From Endobacterium cereale (GTDB lineage: Bacteria; Pseudomonadota; Alphaproteobacteria; Rhizobiales; Rhizobiaceae), in NCBI RefSeq assembly GCF_009617585.1, contig NZ_WIXI01000044.1, forward strand, positions 186,001-250,000: a stretch of DNA of 64,000 nucleotides, given 5' to 3'. The position numbers and the translations under genes were made by a program. Shown piece by piece: positions 27,280 through 36,423 of the stretch (position 1 is the stretch's first letter; every line of letters begins with the position of its first letter). Under the pieces are notes generated by a model. That model was not told the DNA's origin, ran no database searches, and was given only the letters and a program-made list of their open reading frames with translations.

Positions 27280-28059
27280 TTACCAGATACCCTTCCCGAG
27301 CCCGTTTCTGACCCATGTCCAGATCGGTGGAGGAAAGCGTAGAGCCGTTGTGCCGACTTGCTGGTGAACGACGAGTTCGTCGTTCAGTATATCTTTCACG
27401 GCCTTGATCACACGCTCAGTGGAAGCTGCGGTCAAAAGCAGAGGATAGGTGGCGATGAAATCGCCTTTTTGCGGTCTCAGCCGTTGCTCGTAAATCGTGC
27501 CGCCTGTGTCGGTGCCCGCGTCTACGAGATGGACTGTCGCTCCGAAATTGTCCGCGTCATTTTCCACCAGGGACCAGTATCCGCCCATCTGGCCGCGATA
27601 GGCCGGATTGATCCCGGCATGGAAATTGATGACGGGGCAGGGGCATGCAGCCAGGGTTTGCTTCGATAGCAGCCGACAGGAGATGGTAAGGATGACCTTC
27701 GGTTTTATCTGAGCCAGAAGCGCGTGGCATTCGGTATCGTTGACGCTGTCGACGTGATGGATGGGAAGAGAATAGTCGATCTCTGCCGAGAGACCATAGG
27801 CGCCTAAAATCTCTTCGGTCCGGCGGATGGCAATCTTCTTGCCGAGACGTGAGGCAACCATGGTGGCGAGTTGGCCGACGGCTATGGGCCACCCAAGACG
27901 TTTGGCACGGCGTACGAGAATCTTTTTTTTGCTTTCCGGTCGTTCCTCTATGACCTGCAGATCCGGCCAGTGTTTTTTCAGAACATTGATCATGACCTGA
28001 GGATTGGTGCCGCCTGCAGTCATCACCACTATCGTGGCGGAATGTTCATCCGCATTCAT
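27280..28059 (-). CDS. Formyltransferase-family protein
   Basis: A 259-residue protein with a formyl-transferase domain in residues about 80-210. The catalytic Asn-His-Asp set is visible in PVINFHAGINPAYRGQMGGY (Asn, His) and VDAGTDTGGTIYEQ (Asp). Compared with Fmt (about 310 residues) the C-terminal tRNA domain is missing and an N-terminal region rich in basic residues (RRAKRLGW, RLGKKIAIRR) is added. This resembles sugar-nucleotide or other small-molecule formyltransferases rather than tRNA formylation. Substrate unknown. It is convergent with the LysR gene. Confidence 0.85.
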   Translation of the reverse strand: MNADEHSATIVVMTAGGTNPQVMINVLKKHWPDLQVIEERPESKKKILVRRAKRLGWPIAVGQLATMVASRLGKKIAIRRTEEILGAYGLSAEIDYSLPIHHVDSVNDTECHALLAQIKPKVILTISCRLLSKQTLAACPCPVINFHAGINPAYRGQMGGYWSLVENDADNFGATVHLVDAGTDTGGTIYEQRLRPQKGDFIATYPLLLTAASTERVIKAVKDILNDELVVHQQVGTTALRFPPPIWTWVRNGLGKGIW

Positions 28060-28226
28060 GAACCAGATCCCTTGCTCACAGGGTGCCGATCTTGCGTCGG
28101 GGCAATGAAAAAAGCGTTAGGTCCGAACAAATTCCAAATAAATCACGTGGGCGGTTGAACCTTTCGTGAAGTGGGGCGTTACCCGGGCGCGATATCCAAC
28201 CAATTGATATATTTCGGAGCTTCCCC

Positions 28227-28388
28227 ATGAAAATCGGAACCGTGACTGTCCTTGGCGCCACCCTCGTTGCGCTGTTGACGCTGAGCGCCTGCGGTAACAC
28301 CATTCGCGGCGTGGGCCGGGACACGGCCAATGCCGTTGACGCCACGCAGACTGCCGGTCGCGATGTTGACCGCGCTGCTCGCCGCTAA
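28227..28388 (+). CDS. Entericidin A/B family lipoprotein
   Basis: A 53-residue protein. GGAG precedes the ATG at 28227. Signal peptide with lipobox LTLSAC, then the short polar GNTIRGVGRDTANAVDATQ typical of entericidins, a small lipoprotein toxin/antidote-like family associated with envelope stress. A strong hairpin follows 20 bases after the stop. Confidence 0.9.
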   Translation: MKIGTVTVLGATLVALLTLSACGNTIRGVGRDTANAVDATQTAGRDVDRAARR

Positions 28389-28400
28389 AGTTTTCGTCGA

Positions 28401-28445
28401 AAAAAATGGCGGCTCGGAGGAAATGCTCCGGGCCGTCTGCTTTTT
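28401..28445. terminator. Bidirectional intrinsic terminator
   Basis: A stem of about 13 pairs GGCGGCTCGGAG / CTCCGGGCCGTC (with G-T pairs) and loop GAAATG, followed by TTTTT on the plus strand and preceded by AAAAAA, which gives a T-run on the minus strand. It separates the entericidin gene from the convergent hypothetical gene. Confidence 0.88.
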
Positions 28446-28470
28446 GTGATCGGCCTTGTGTCCGGAGCCG

Positions 28471-28821
28471 TCAGACCGGCGATTTGGGATATGCACGCTC
28501 CATGCCGCCGGATTTCGAAAGTCCGCTGCGGAATGCGTCATAGGCCGGATGCTGGCTAGAACGGGCTGCTTCGCTCAGTCGCATCTGCAGGCGTGCAGGT
28601 GCATTGTTGCCCACCCATTCACCGCATTTTTCCAGCTTCATCGTGTTCAGGAAACGCGCCTCGCTCGACCGGTCGAGATAGAGGTGCAGACCATCCAGAA
28701 ACACATCGTCATTGGTCGGGATTTCCATCAGGAGAACGAGCCACGCCTGATTTTCGGTCGAGAAAGACTGAAGTCCGTCTGCCACCGTCTCGCGATTTCC
28801 GATCGGAGAAATATTGCCCAT
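28471..28821 (-). CDS. Hypothetical protein, 116 residues
   Basis: AAGGGG precedes the ATG. The protein begins MGNISPIGNRETVADGLQSF, without a signal peptide; the central stretch LVLLMEIPTNDDVFLDGLHLYL is hydrophobic/acidic and the C-terminus is polar. I do not recognise a family. It sits between the terminator and the betaine ATPase gene; convergent with entericidin. Confidence 0.6.
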   Translation of the reverse strand: MGNISPIGNRETVADGLQSFSTENQAWLVLLMEIPTNDDVFLDGLHLYLDRSSEARFLNTMKLEKCGEWVGNNAPARLQMRLSEAARSSQHPAYDAFRSGLSKSGGMERAYPKSPV

Positions 28822-28973
28822 GTCATGCCCCTTAGCCGCAAAGCGGATAGCTCATGCGGCTATCCGATGATTCCCTAGGGCTTTTCTGGCGGAGGTGCTG
28901 CGCCATTTCAAGAGCATCGGCCAGCGTGTGAGCCGTTCGATCGGGGTTCTCCAAAGTTGGTTTTCTGGCTGGC

Positions 28974-30026
28974 CTATTCTGCTGCCATGCGATTGGATTT
29001 ATGCGTCGAGGGTGTCACCATGGCGGCGATGACTGCCTGAAGATCGACCATGCCGACCGGTGTGCCGACGGGATCTACGATCTGCGCTTTCGTCTGGTTG
29101 GCCACCGTCATTTCCTTGGCGGCATTTTCCAAGGTCATGGTGGTTGAAAGAGAAAGACCTTCAGGTGTTCCGTCAAGTGGACGCATGATCGTTGCGAGTT
29201 GAATGACGCGACCACGATTGACCTCCTGAACGAAGGCGCTGATGTATTCGTCAGCCGGGCGCAGCACGATCTCCTGGCCTGTGCCCTGCTGGATCATCTG
29301 ACCGTCCCGCAGAATGGCGATCTTGTCACCCAGTCGCAGAGCTTCATCGAGATCATGCGTGATGAACACCACAGTCTTTTTCAGTTCAGCCTGAATTTCC
29401 AGAAGTACGCTCTGCATATCGACGCGGATCAGGGGATCGAGCGCCGAGTAAGCTTCATCCATCAAAAGAATATCGGCATCATTGGTGAGCGCCCGCGCAA
29501 GGCCCACACGCTGCTGCATGCCGCCGGACAGTTGGTTGGGATATCGAGCCTCAAAACCTGAAAGCCCTACGCGGTCGATCCAACGTTGCGCCTTTGGAAT
29601 GCTTTGCTTTCGCGAAATCCCCTGAATGTCGAGGCCGTAAACCGTATTTTCGAGAACGGTTCGATGCGGCAGAAGCGCGAATTTCTGAAACACCATAGCC
29701 GTCTTGTGGCGGCGAAAATCGCGCAGCGCGGTCTCATTCATCTGACAGATGTCGGCCCCGTCATAAATGACTTCACCCGACGTGGGCTCGATCAGCCGGT
29801 TGATATGGCGGATCAAGGTCGATTTGCCGGAACCCGACAGTCCCATCACCACGGTAATGCTGCCAGCCGGCATTGAGATATTGATGTTTTTCAGGCCGAG
29901 CACATGGCCATGTTTCTCGATAAGTTCGCTCTTGGACATGCCTTGATAAACAGATTCGACATGGTCTTTGCCCTTTGGGCCAAAAATCTTGTAGAGGCCT
30001 TTGATTTCGATGCCGTGGCTAGCCAT
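28974..30026 (-). CDS. proV: Glycine betaine/proline-type ABC transporter ATP-binding protein (ProV-like)
   Basis: A 350-residue ATPase. The ATG at 30026 has GGAGG upstream; the open frame extends 23 codons further without a site. Walker A GLSGSGKSTL near residue 60, signature LSGGMQQRVGLARA, Walker B ILLMDEAYSALD and the switch THDLDEA are intact. A C-terminal CBS-like segment (about residues 270-345) is consistent with ionic-strength or cyclic-di-AMP control in this family. It overlaps the permease by 8 bases. Confidence 0.92.
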   Translation of the reverse strand: MASHGIEIKGLYKIFGPKGKDHVESVYQGMSKSELIEKHGHVLGLKNINISMPAGSITVVMGLSGSGKSTLIRHINRLIEPTSGEVIYDGADICQMNETALRDFRRHKTAMVFQKFALLPHRTVLENTVYGLDIQGISRKQSIPKAQRWIDRVGLSGFEARYPNQLSGGMQQRVGLARALTNDADILLMDEAYSALDPLIRVDMQSVLLEIQAELKKTVVFITHDLDEALRLGDKIAILRDGQMIQQGTGQEIVLRPADEYISAFVQEVNRGRVIQLATIMRPLDGTPEGLSLSTTMTLENAAKEMTVANQTKAQIVDPVGTPVGMVDLQAVIAAMVTPSTHKSNRMAAE

Positions 30027-30927
30027 GGACGACCTCCGAATGTTTCTGCAGTCGTTTGCCAAAGGCCTGGCTGGCGCGGTCGAAGATGATGGCAATCACC
30101 ACCAGCGCAAAACCGTTCATGAAGCCGAAGGTGAAGAACTGGTTGTTGATGGCCTGCAGGGTGTTCTTGCCTAACCCGCCGACGCCGACCATGGAGGCGA
30201 CGACCACCATGGCAAGCGACATCATGATTGTCTGGTTGATGCCGGCCATGATGGTCGGCAGCGCCAGCGGCATCTGCACGTTCCACAGTTTTTGCCGTGA
30301 CGATGAACCGAAGGCGTCGGCGGCCTCCAAAACTTCCGCATCGACAAGGCGGATGCCGAGATTGGTCAGGCGGATCATCGGCGGCACGGCATAGATGACC
30401 ACCGCGATCAGGCCCGGCACCTTGCCGATACCGAAGATCACGACGACCGGGATGAGGTAGACGAAACTTGGCAGCGTCTGCATCACGTCGAGAACGGGGT
30501 TGATCGAGCCTTGAATCCGGTCGGACCGTGCCATGAGAATGCCGATCGGCATGCCGATGACGATGGCGATCAGCGTCGAGACGGTGACGATGGCGAGCGT
30601 TACCATCGTATCCTCCCACAATCCGACGACGCCGATCAGCAGCATGCCGAGCGCCGTGCCAACGGTGATGCTGATCTTGCGACTGGTAAGATAGACGATC
30701 GCCAGCATGACGAGCAGCACGGCGAACCAGGGAGAGTTGGAGAATAGCCGCTCCAGATAGTTCAAAAACCATTGCAGCGGTTGTACGACGGCGTCGATGA
30801 CATAACCGTATTCCCGAACGAGGCCCTTGAAGCCATCATCGATGACCTTTCGTGCAGTGCGGATCGAACTGTCGCCGATAGCCGGAAAGCGACAGAGGAC
30901 ATCGGGCATGAAGCTGCAATTCGCCAT
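30019..30927 (-). CDS. proW: Glycine betaine/proline-type ABC transporter permease (ProW-like)
   Basis: A 302-residue inner-membrane protein. ATG at 30927 preceded by GGGGGAAGAC. About seven hydrophobic helices; the EAA-type loop around LEAADAFGSSSRQKLWNVQ contacts the ATPase. SVTVGTALGMLLIGVVGLW and the conserved VVASMVGVGGLGKNTLQAINNQ are typical of ProW/OpuAB. It lies between the binding protein and the ATPase genes. Confidence 0.92.
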   Translation of the reverse strand: MANCSFMPDVLCRFPAIGDSSIRTARKVIDDGFKGLVREYGYVIDAVVQPLQWFLNYLERLFSNSPWFAVLLVMLAIVYLTSRKISITVGTALGMLLIGVVGLWEDTMVTLAIVTVSTLIAIVIGMPIGILMARSDRIQGSINPVLDVMQTLPSFVYLIPVVVIFGIGKVPGLIAVVIYAVPPMIRLTNLGIRLVDAEVLEAADAFGSSSRQKLWNVQMPLALPTIMAGINQTIMMSLAMVVVASMVGVGGLGKNTLQAINNQFFTFGFMNGFALVVIAIIFDRASQAFGKRLQKHSEVVHG

Positions 30928-30986
30928 GTCTTCCCCCTTGTTATTATTGTGCGTTAGCCGCAGGCGCCAAGCTTTGGTTGGCATGA

Positions 30987-31010
30987 CATCGGGGAGACTA
31001 GGCCCCGATG
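30987..31010 (-). other. Intercistronic stem-loop between binding protein and permease genes
   Basis: Perfect 8-base repeat CATCGGGG / CCCCGATG with loop AGACTAGG, no T-run on the transcribed strand. In ABC operons such structures between the abundant binding-protein gene and the permease gene stabilise the upstream mRNA or partially end transcription. Confidence 0.55.
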
Positions 31011-31051
31011 CGTATCTTGGGCGCAGAGCTTTGCTGCGTCAGAGGGGGCGC

Positions 31052-32050
31052 TTAAAGGCTGGCCTTGACCTTTTCCGCTACGTCCGGCGTTACCCACTTG
31101 CCCCAGATGTCCTGGTTTTCTTCAAGGAAGTGCTTTGCCGCATCCTCGTTGGTTCCCTGGTTTTCATCCTGCCATGCCAGGATGCTGTTGACCGTGGCAT
31201 TGCCCCATTTGCGGGCTTTCACGTAGTCCATGGCGACACCGGCCTTGTCGGCAAAGCTCTTGGTGGCGATGGTGAAGGCCTGCGAGGTTGGGTAGGAATT
31301 GACCTTTGGTGTCGGGCAATCCGGCACGGAGGTGCAGGCGTCCCAGTCTGCCTTGTTATGAGGCACGCCGAAGGACAGTTTTACCATTTCGTATTTGCCC
31401 ATGATCGGCGTTGGTGCCCAGTAATAGCCAAGCCAGCCGGTCTTTTTTTCAAAAGCGTTGGCGATTGAGCCGTCCAGGCCGGCAGCCGAGCCGGTATCGA
31501 CAAGTTCGAACCCTTTGTCTTTGGCCCCGATGGCGCGATAGAGGTTCGACGTGGAGACCTGGCAATTCCAGCCCGACGGGCAATTGTAGACGGCCGCCTT
31601 GGACGGATCTTCCGGTGCCGGGAAAAGTTCCGGATGTTTAAGTGCATCTTCGACGGTCTTGATGTCCGGATGGGCGTCCGCAAGGAATTTGGGTATCCAC
31701 CAGCCTTCGACGGCGCCATCGGCCAGAATTTCGGCAGCCTCGATCAGTCGCCCTTCCTTGACGGCCTCATCGAGCGGTGTGCGCACGGCGTTGATCCAGA
31801 ATTCCGGCGCCATGTCCGGCTGGGCTTTTTCGTTCATCGAGGTAAAGGTTGGCATCGTGTCGCCGGTGACGATTTCCACCGAACAGCCATAACCTTCTTC
31901 AAGAATGATCTTGTCGACCTGAGCGGCAACGCCGGCCGACGCCCAGTTCATTTCCGCAATCGATATACTGCCGCAATCGGCGGCGTGTGCGGTGCCTGCC
32001 ATAGCATAGAAGCCGATACCGACGGCGGCGGATGCGAGAAGGGTTTTCAT
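31052..32050 (-). CDS. Glycine betaine-type ABC transporter substrate-binding protein (ProX/OpuAC)
   Basis: A 332-residue protein. The ATG at 32050 with GGGAGG is chosen over an earlier in-frame codon; it gives a clear signal peptide MKTLLASAAVGIGFYAMAG-THAA. The mature part is rich in tryptophan and tyrosine at positions expected for a quaternary-ammonium cage (EMNWASAGV, PEFWINAV, GWWIPKFLAD, WLGYYWAPTP). First gene of the three-gene importer operon. Whether the ligand is betaine, choline or another methylamine is not decidable here. Confidence 0.9.
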   Translation of the reverse strand: MKTLLASAAVGIGFYAMAGTAHAADCGSISIAEMNWASAGVAAQVDKIILEEGYGCSVEIVTGDTMPTFTSMNEKAQPDMAPEFWINAVRTPLDEAVKEGRLIEAAEILADGAVEGWWIPKFLADAHPDIKTVEDALKHPELFPAPEDPSKAAVYNCPSGWNCQVSTSNLYRAIGAKDKGFELVDTGSAAGLDGSIANAFEKKTGWLGYYWAPTPIMGKYEMVKLSFGVPHNKADWDACTSVPDCPTPKVNSYPTSQAFTIATKSFADKAGVAMDYVKARKWGNATVNSILAWQDENQGTNEDAAKHFLEENQDIWGKWVTPDVAEKVKASL

Positions 32051-33008
32051 TGTGCAAGACCTCCCAGTCTCAATCGCAGTGTTCGCGTCTGGAGGTCGCC
32101 GGTCTACTGCCTGGGCCGGGCTCCGATCAGTCTTGGCGCGATGCCGGCTCGAGAGTTGAAACCGGCTTGCTGTTTTCGCATACGCCTTCTTGGCGGTGCC
32201 TAGCCGCAGATATCGGCAATTCATGTATCAGCCCCATGACGCTACGTCTTTTATGACGAAAATCAACTGTTTCCGGCCGATTTTCGAATGGCGAATTCTT
32301 GTTTGAGCCATCGGCTTTGCGCATGGATGAAGTTCAGTCTGATGCAGATTTGTGCAGGATGCCGATCGGCTGGGCGTATCAGCGAAAGTACGGTCACCGA
32401 AGAACAAGCTGGCGAAAAAAGTCACCATCGAGGTTTGACGCTAAATGTTCGTTCTGCGCCACCGCGGCATCGCTCGTAAGGCACAGCGGACATTGGATGG
32501 GCGGAGTTTTTTTCTGAAAAAAGTTGCGTCCCATGCGAGCGAGACGGTCACAAGATAACGTTCCGGTAAGAAAGTGACTGTATCTATGCATACGCGACAT
32601 CGTCGCCAACAGGTCCGGATTAGGTTGTGCGTACCGGACCGTTTTCTCAGCTGTTTCGCTGAGCGTTCAATATTCTCCAGTTTCAAAATTTTGCGGACGT
32701 GTTTCCAAGCATGGCATGGCGCTGTCGGCGGATGCTGTTGACAGCCGGAACGGGCAATAGGAACATGTAGCCCGTTACAAGAATCGAATTTTCGGCTGAC
32801 GTCGAACATAAAAACCGTCGCCCTGCCAATTCTGCTGACAGCGCTGCATTCCGTAGCCCGGCGGGAGATTTCAGGGATGGTCGGGCTGCCGGAGCAGAAG
32901 CATGATCAACCCGAGCGGACGCCTCCTTTATCTACGAATCGTCCGTTCTTTCATGACTTCAGGCTCCGGCAGTGTTTATTCCCGCCGGTCTGAACGGGTG
33001 CGCGGCCA
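32051..33008. other. 958-base region without a supported gene
   Basis: Neither strand shows a convincing coding region; a 122-codon minus-strand frame at 32441-32809 has no ribosome site, odd composition and no recognisable domain. The left end must contain the promoter of the betaine importer. The right part precedes cobP; I looked for a cobalamin riboswitch and did not see its conserved core. A run of A and T at 32507-32522 is the only low-complexity tract. Confidence 0.5.
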
Positions 33009-33533
33009 ATGAGTGCGGACGGCGGTTCGGTTTTCGTGCTGGGCGGCGCGCGCTCTGGCAAATCCTTCTTTGCGGAACAACTTGCTTTCGACAGCGGACT
33101 GGAGCGGCACTACGTCGCCACTGGCCGCGCCTATGATGACGAGATGCGCGCGCGAATCCATGCGCATCAGGCGCAACGCGGCGACGGTTGGCGGACACAT
33201 GAAGAACCGCTCGACCTAGTTGGAACGCTTCGTGCGTTCGATGCCCCGGGTCGCGTAATCCTCGTCGATTGTCTGACGCTTTGGGTTACCAACCTGATGA
33301 TGGAGGCGGAGCACACAATCGATCGGCAAGCGCGTTTGCTGGCCGAGCATATCGGGCAAGCCAGTGCGAGGCTGATTGTCGTTTCAAATGAGGTTGGTCT
33401 TGGCATCGTGCCTGAAAATGGAATGGCGCGCGCCTTCCGTGATCACGCCGGACGTTTGCATCAGCAAGTGGCGGCCGTTGCAGGCGAGGTTCATTTCATC
33501 GCTGCCGGCCTGTCGTTGAAGATGAAGGGCTGA
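33009..33533 (+). CDS. cobP: Adenosylcobinamide kinase / guanylyltransferase
   Basis: A 174-residue bifunctional enzyme of cobalamin nucleotide-loop assembly: it phosphorylates adenosylcobinamide and adds GMP. Walker A GGARSGKS at residues 12-19, RRxxxW-like [23 protein letters not shown] (Walker B-like) and [22 protein letters not shown] are family hallmarks. It ends exactly where the TauE/SafE gene ends on the other strand. No other cob genes are in the window. The long preceding region has no recognised riboswitch. Confidence 0.94.
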   Translation: MSADGGSVFVLGGARSGKSFFAEQLAFDSGLERHYVATGRAYDDEMRARIHAHQAQRGDGWRTHEEPLDLVGTLRAFDAPGRVILVDCLTLWVTNLMMEAEHTIDRQARLLAEHIGQASARLIVVSNEVGLGIVPENGMARAFRDHAGRLHQQVAAVAGEVHFIAAGLSLKMKG

Positions 33534-34316
33534 TCACCAGCCCAGCCAGAGGCGCACAGGATGCGTCGGATCGGCCAGAAGCTTTGTCGCCATCGCGAAG
33601 CAGGAGATCACCAGCAGTGGCTTGATGATTTTGGCGCCGATGCGCATCGCCAGGCTGGAGCCGATCTGCGCCCCGATGAACTGGCCTATCCCCATCACAA
33701 TTCCGACTTTCCACAGGATGGAGCCGGTGACCAAAAACATCAGGAAGCCGCCGACATTGGAGCCGAGATTGATCAGCTTGGTATGCGCGGTTGCCTTCAG
33801 CATGCCGAATCCGGCGAGAAGCACGAAGCCCAGCATGTAGAACGAGCCGGCACCCGGGCCGAAGACGCCGTCATAAAGCCCGATCATCGGCACGAATGTC
33901 GCTCCGAACAGGAAGGGCGTGATGCGACGATGGCTGTCGGTGTCAGTTAAGTTAGGTTTCAACGCAAAGAAAAGGCCGATGGCGATCAGCAGGAAGGGGA
34001 TCGCCGAGCCGAGAATTTTTGTCGGAAGGACAGAGGCGATCAGTGCTCCGACACCGCCGCCGATCAGGGCCATGAATGCCATCGGTAACTGAGTCTTCAG
34101 TTGCACATGGCCGCGCCGGGCGTAGGAGATCGTTGCTGATGTCGCACCAAACATGCCCTGAAGCTTGTTGGTGCCGAGAGCATCGAGTGGAGGGATGCCG
34201 GCGATCAGCATGGATGGAATGGTGATCAGTCCGCCGCCACCGGCGATCGAATCGACAAAACCGGCGAGAACCGCCATGAAAAACAGGAGGATGAGCAGAT
34301 GTGTCGCGATATCCAA
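33534..34316 (-). CDS. TauE/SafE family sulfite-exporter-like membrane protein
   Basis: About 260 residues from a TTG at 34316, matching the normal family length; the open frame extends 47 codons further up but with a basic, signal-less extension. Hydrophobic helices dominate, with the family motif SIAGGGGLITIPSML near the N-terminus and DGVFGPGAGSFYM in the second half. TauE/SafE proteins export sulfite, sulfoacetate or related organosulfur anions. The start is uncertain. It is adjacent and convergent with cobP and divergent from the nucleoside hydrolase. Confidence 0.88.
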   Translation of the reverse strand: MDIATHLLILLFFMAVLAGFVDSIAGGGGLITIPSMLIAGIPPLDALGTNKLQGMFGATSATISYARRGHVQLKTQLPMAFMALIGGGVGALIASVLPTKILGSAIPFLLIAIGLFFALKPNLTDTDSHRRITPFLFGATFVPMIGLYDGVFGPGAGSFYMLGFVLLAGFGMLKATAHTKLINLGSNVGGFLMFLVTGSILWKVGIVMGIGQFIGAQIGSSLAMRIGAKIIKPLLVISCFAMATKLLADPTHPVRLWLGW

Positions 34317-34509
34317 GGTTTTGTCTCTGCCTGAAAGAAGAAAACGGCGGGGAACGCCGAGCGACGTTCTCGCACCGAAAAGACGGCCGTGCAACGGCGG
34401 TAAAAGGCTGCGCGGTACGGTGGATGATTTGGCCGGGAAAGTGTGACGGGATTGCACATCGGCAATCCGGCGTTATGGTGCCGCACCTTTCGAAATCGGG
34501 ACTATTTTC

Positions 34510-35469
34510 ATGCATAAGGTCATTTTTGATACCGATCCGGGCGTCGATGACGCGATGGCGCTGCTTTTTTTGCACCGTCATCCCGAAATTGATCTGGTTG
34601 GTATCACGACCACCATCGGCAATGCGCCGATCGAGATCACCACGCGCAATGCGCTCTTCCTTGCCGAGGCCTGGGGCATCGAGGCGCCGGTCGCTCAAGG
34701 CTCGGGCGAAAAGTTTGATCCAAAGCGCACGAATGGCCATTGGCCGACGTTCATTCACGGTGACAATGGTCTTGGTAATATAACGATCCCTGAAGTGATC
34801 GCGCGCAAGGCCGATCCGCGTCCTGCCCATCAGTTCATCATCGATACCGTCCGCGCCAATCCGGGCGAAATCACGCTGGTGGCGGTTGGCCGCATGACCA
34901 ATCTGGCGCTGGTGCTGAAAGCTGATCCCGACGTCGCAGCGCTGGTGAAGGACGTCGTTATCATGGGTGGCGCATTCGATGTGCCCGGCAATGTGACGCC
35001 GGCCGCCGAAGCCAATATTTATGGTGATCCGGAAGCGGCTGATCTCGTCTTTACTGCCCCATGGCGCGTGACCGCTGTCGGTCTCGATGTGACCATGCAG
35101 ACAGTTATGATGCGGACCTATCTCGCCGAAATGGCAAAGGTGGGTGGCAAGGATGTCCAGCTTCTGAACGACCTCTCGCAGTTCTATATCGATTTCTACA
35201 ATCATCGCGTCGGCGACGGCATGGTTATCCATGACAGCTGCGCCTGCGTTTACGTCGTTCGCCCTGATCTGTTCCAGACCCGCAGTGGCGCGATGCGCGT
35301 CGTTTGTGGTGGTATTGCCGACGGCATGACGATCCAGAAACCGGATGCCAAAACCTTTCCGCCGGGAGACTGGGATGGCCACCCGAGCCAGTTCGCCTGC
35401 ACTGGCATCGATGCCGATGCGGTGCTTGCTCTCATCCGCTCGGTGCTTGTCGAAGGCAAGGCTGCCTGA
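34510..35469 (+). CDS. Nucleoside hydrolase (inosine-uridine preferring type)
   Basis: A 319-residue hydrolase that cleaves the N-glycosidic bond of nucleosides. The calcium-site motif DTDPGVDDAMA at residues 7-17 is intact, GITTTIGNAPIE is the nearby substrate loop, and EANIYGDPEAAD, with the later VIHDSCACVY, lies in the active-site region. Length is normal. It stands alone and is divergent from the TauE/SafE gene. Nucleoside scavenging is the likely role. Confidence 0.93.
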   Translation: MHKVIFDTDPGVDDAMALLFLHRHPEIDLVGITTTIGNAPIEITTRNALFLAEAWGIEAPVAQGSGEKFDPKRTNGHWPTFIHGDNGLGNITIPEVIARKADPRPAHQFIIDTVRANPGEITLVAVGRMTNLALVLKADPDVAALVKDVVIMGGAFDVPGNVTPAAEANIYGDPEAADLVFTAPWRVTAVGLDVTMQTVMMRTYLAEMAKVGGKDVQLLNDLSQFYIDFYNHRVGDGMVIHDSCACVYVVRPDLFQTRSGAMRVVCGGIADGMTIQKPDAKTFPPGDWDGHPSQFACTGIDADAVLALIRSVLVEGKAA

Positions 35470-35617
35470 TAGACGGTTCCGACTCTGAACGCTGCAATTG
35501 CTGTTTCGGCAACAGTTGCGGCGCAAATGTCTATGGCGACACCGCTTGCCATTGGCATTCCGAAATGATTTCCCTATGTGGGGAACTGATTACAATATTC
35601 TCTATGAGGACATGGGC

Positions 35618-35896
35618 GTGACCGCTACATTCGACAAAGTTGCCGACATCATTGCTGAAACCAGCGAAATCGATCGCGCGACGATTACGCCGGAAAGCCA
35701 CACGATCGACGACCTTGGAATCGACAGCCTCGATTTCCTCGACATCGTTTTCGCGATCGACAAGGAATTCGGCATCAAGATCCCGCTGGAACAGTGGACG
35801 CAGGAAGTCAACGAAGGCAAGGTTTCGACCGAAGAGTACTTCGTTCTGAAGAACCTCTGCGCCAAGATCGACGAGCTGAGGGCAGCCAAGGGCTGA
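35618..35896 (+). CDS. acpXL: Acyl carrier protein AcpXL
   Basis: A 92-residue acyl carrier protein that carries the very-long-chain (C28) hydroxy fatty acid of rhizobial lipid A. The GTG at 35618 follows GAGGA by 7 bases and gives [19 protein letters not shown], the known AcpXL N-terminus. The phosphopantetheine serine is Ser37 in [10 protein letters not shown]. Very high similarity to AcpXL of Rhizobium/Sinorhizobium is evident in the text I recognise. It is the first gene of the cluster running to 41041. Confidence 0.97.
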   Translation: MTATFDKVADIIAETSEIDRATITPESHTIDDLGIDSLDFLDIVFAIDKEFGIKIPLEQWTQEVNEGKVSTEEYFVLKNLCAKIDELRAAKG

Positions 35897-35918
35897 TTTG
35901 CCCGGCTGTTAAGCCTTG

Positions 35919-36392
35919 ATGCTGCTTGAATATTTTCAGATGATCGACCGTATCGAAACGGTCGATCTCAAAGCGAATACGCTGACGGCACGCTCGATCG
36001 TGCCGTCCAAAAGTCCTGTTTTTGAGGGACATTTTCCCGGCATGCCGCTCGTGCCCGGCGTGCTTCTGATCGAAACCATGGCGCAGGCATCCGGCATGCT
36101 GGTTCTGGCTGCGACGGATTTCGCCGCCATGCCGTTCCTGATGTCCGTCGATGGCGCCAAGCTGCGCACCTTCGTCGAGCCGGATGCCGTGCTCGATATC
36201 GAGGCGTTTCTGGAGCACGAGGGATCGGGTTATGCCGTGACCAAGGCCAAGATCACCAGCAACGGCAAAAAAGTCTGCGATGCGCAATTGAAGCTGCGCA
36301 CCATGCCGTTCAGCGAAATTCCGCTCGCGCCGATCGTCCGCAAGCGGGCCGAGGAAGTCGGCCTGATGGATGCGATTGCCGCGAACGCTTGA
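35919..36392 (+). CDS. fabZXL: 3-hydroxyacyl-ACP dehydratase, FabZ-like (VLCFA cluster)
   Basis: A 157-residue hot-dog-fold dehydratase. FEGHFPGMPLVPGVLLIET contains the catalytic His and Glu of FabZ. The frame starts with TTG at 35916; ATG at 35919 is used, without a strong ribosome site but 22 bases from the acpXL stop, suggesting coupled translation. It removes water in each elongation cycle on AcpXL. The position between acpXL and the two ketosynthases matches the rhizobial cluster. Confidence 0.93.
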   Translation: MLLEYFQMIDRIETVDLKANTLTARSIVPSKSPVFEGHFPGMPLVPGVLLIETMAQASGMLVLAATDFAAMPFLMSVDGAKLRTFVEPDAVLDIEAFLEHEGSGYAVTKAKITSNGKKVCDAQLKLRTMPFSEIPLAPIVRKRAEEVGLMDAIAANA

Positions 36393-36423
36393 AGCTTGCC
36401 GGTCATCCGGTGAGGAAGAGGAC

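Noticed and set aside
32441..32809. 122-codon minus-strand frame in the long gap
   Set aside because: No ribosome site, odd composition, no domain.
32820..33008. Cobalamin riboswitch before cobP
   Set aside because: The conserved B12-box and core helices were not found by eye; a covariance search could still overturn this.
33952..35526. 524-codon open frame on the minus strand
   Set aside because: It lies antisense to the nucleoside hydrolase, has no domain and is rich in His/Arg/Asp as expected for a high-GC shadow frame.
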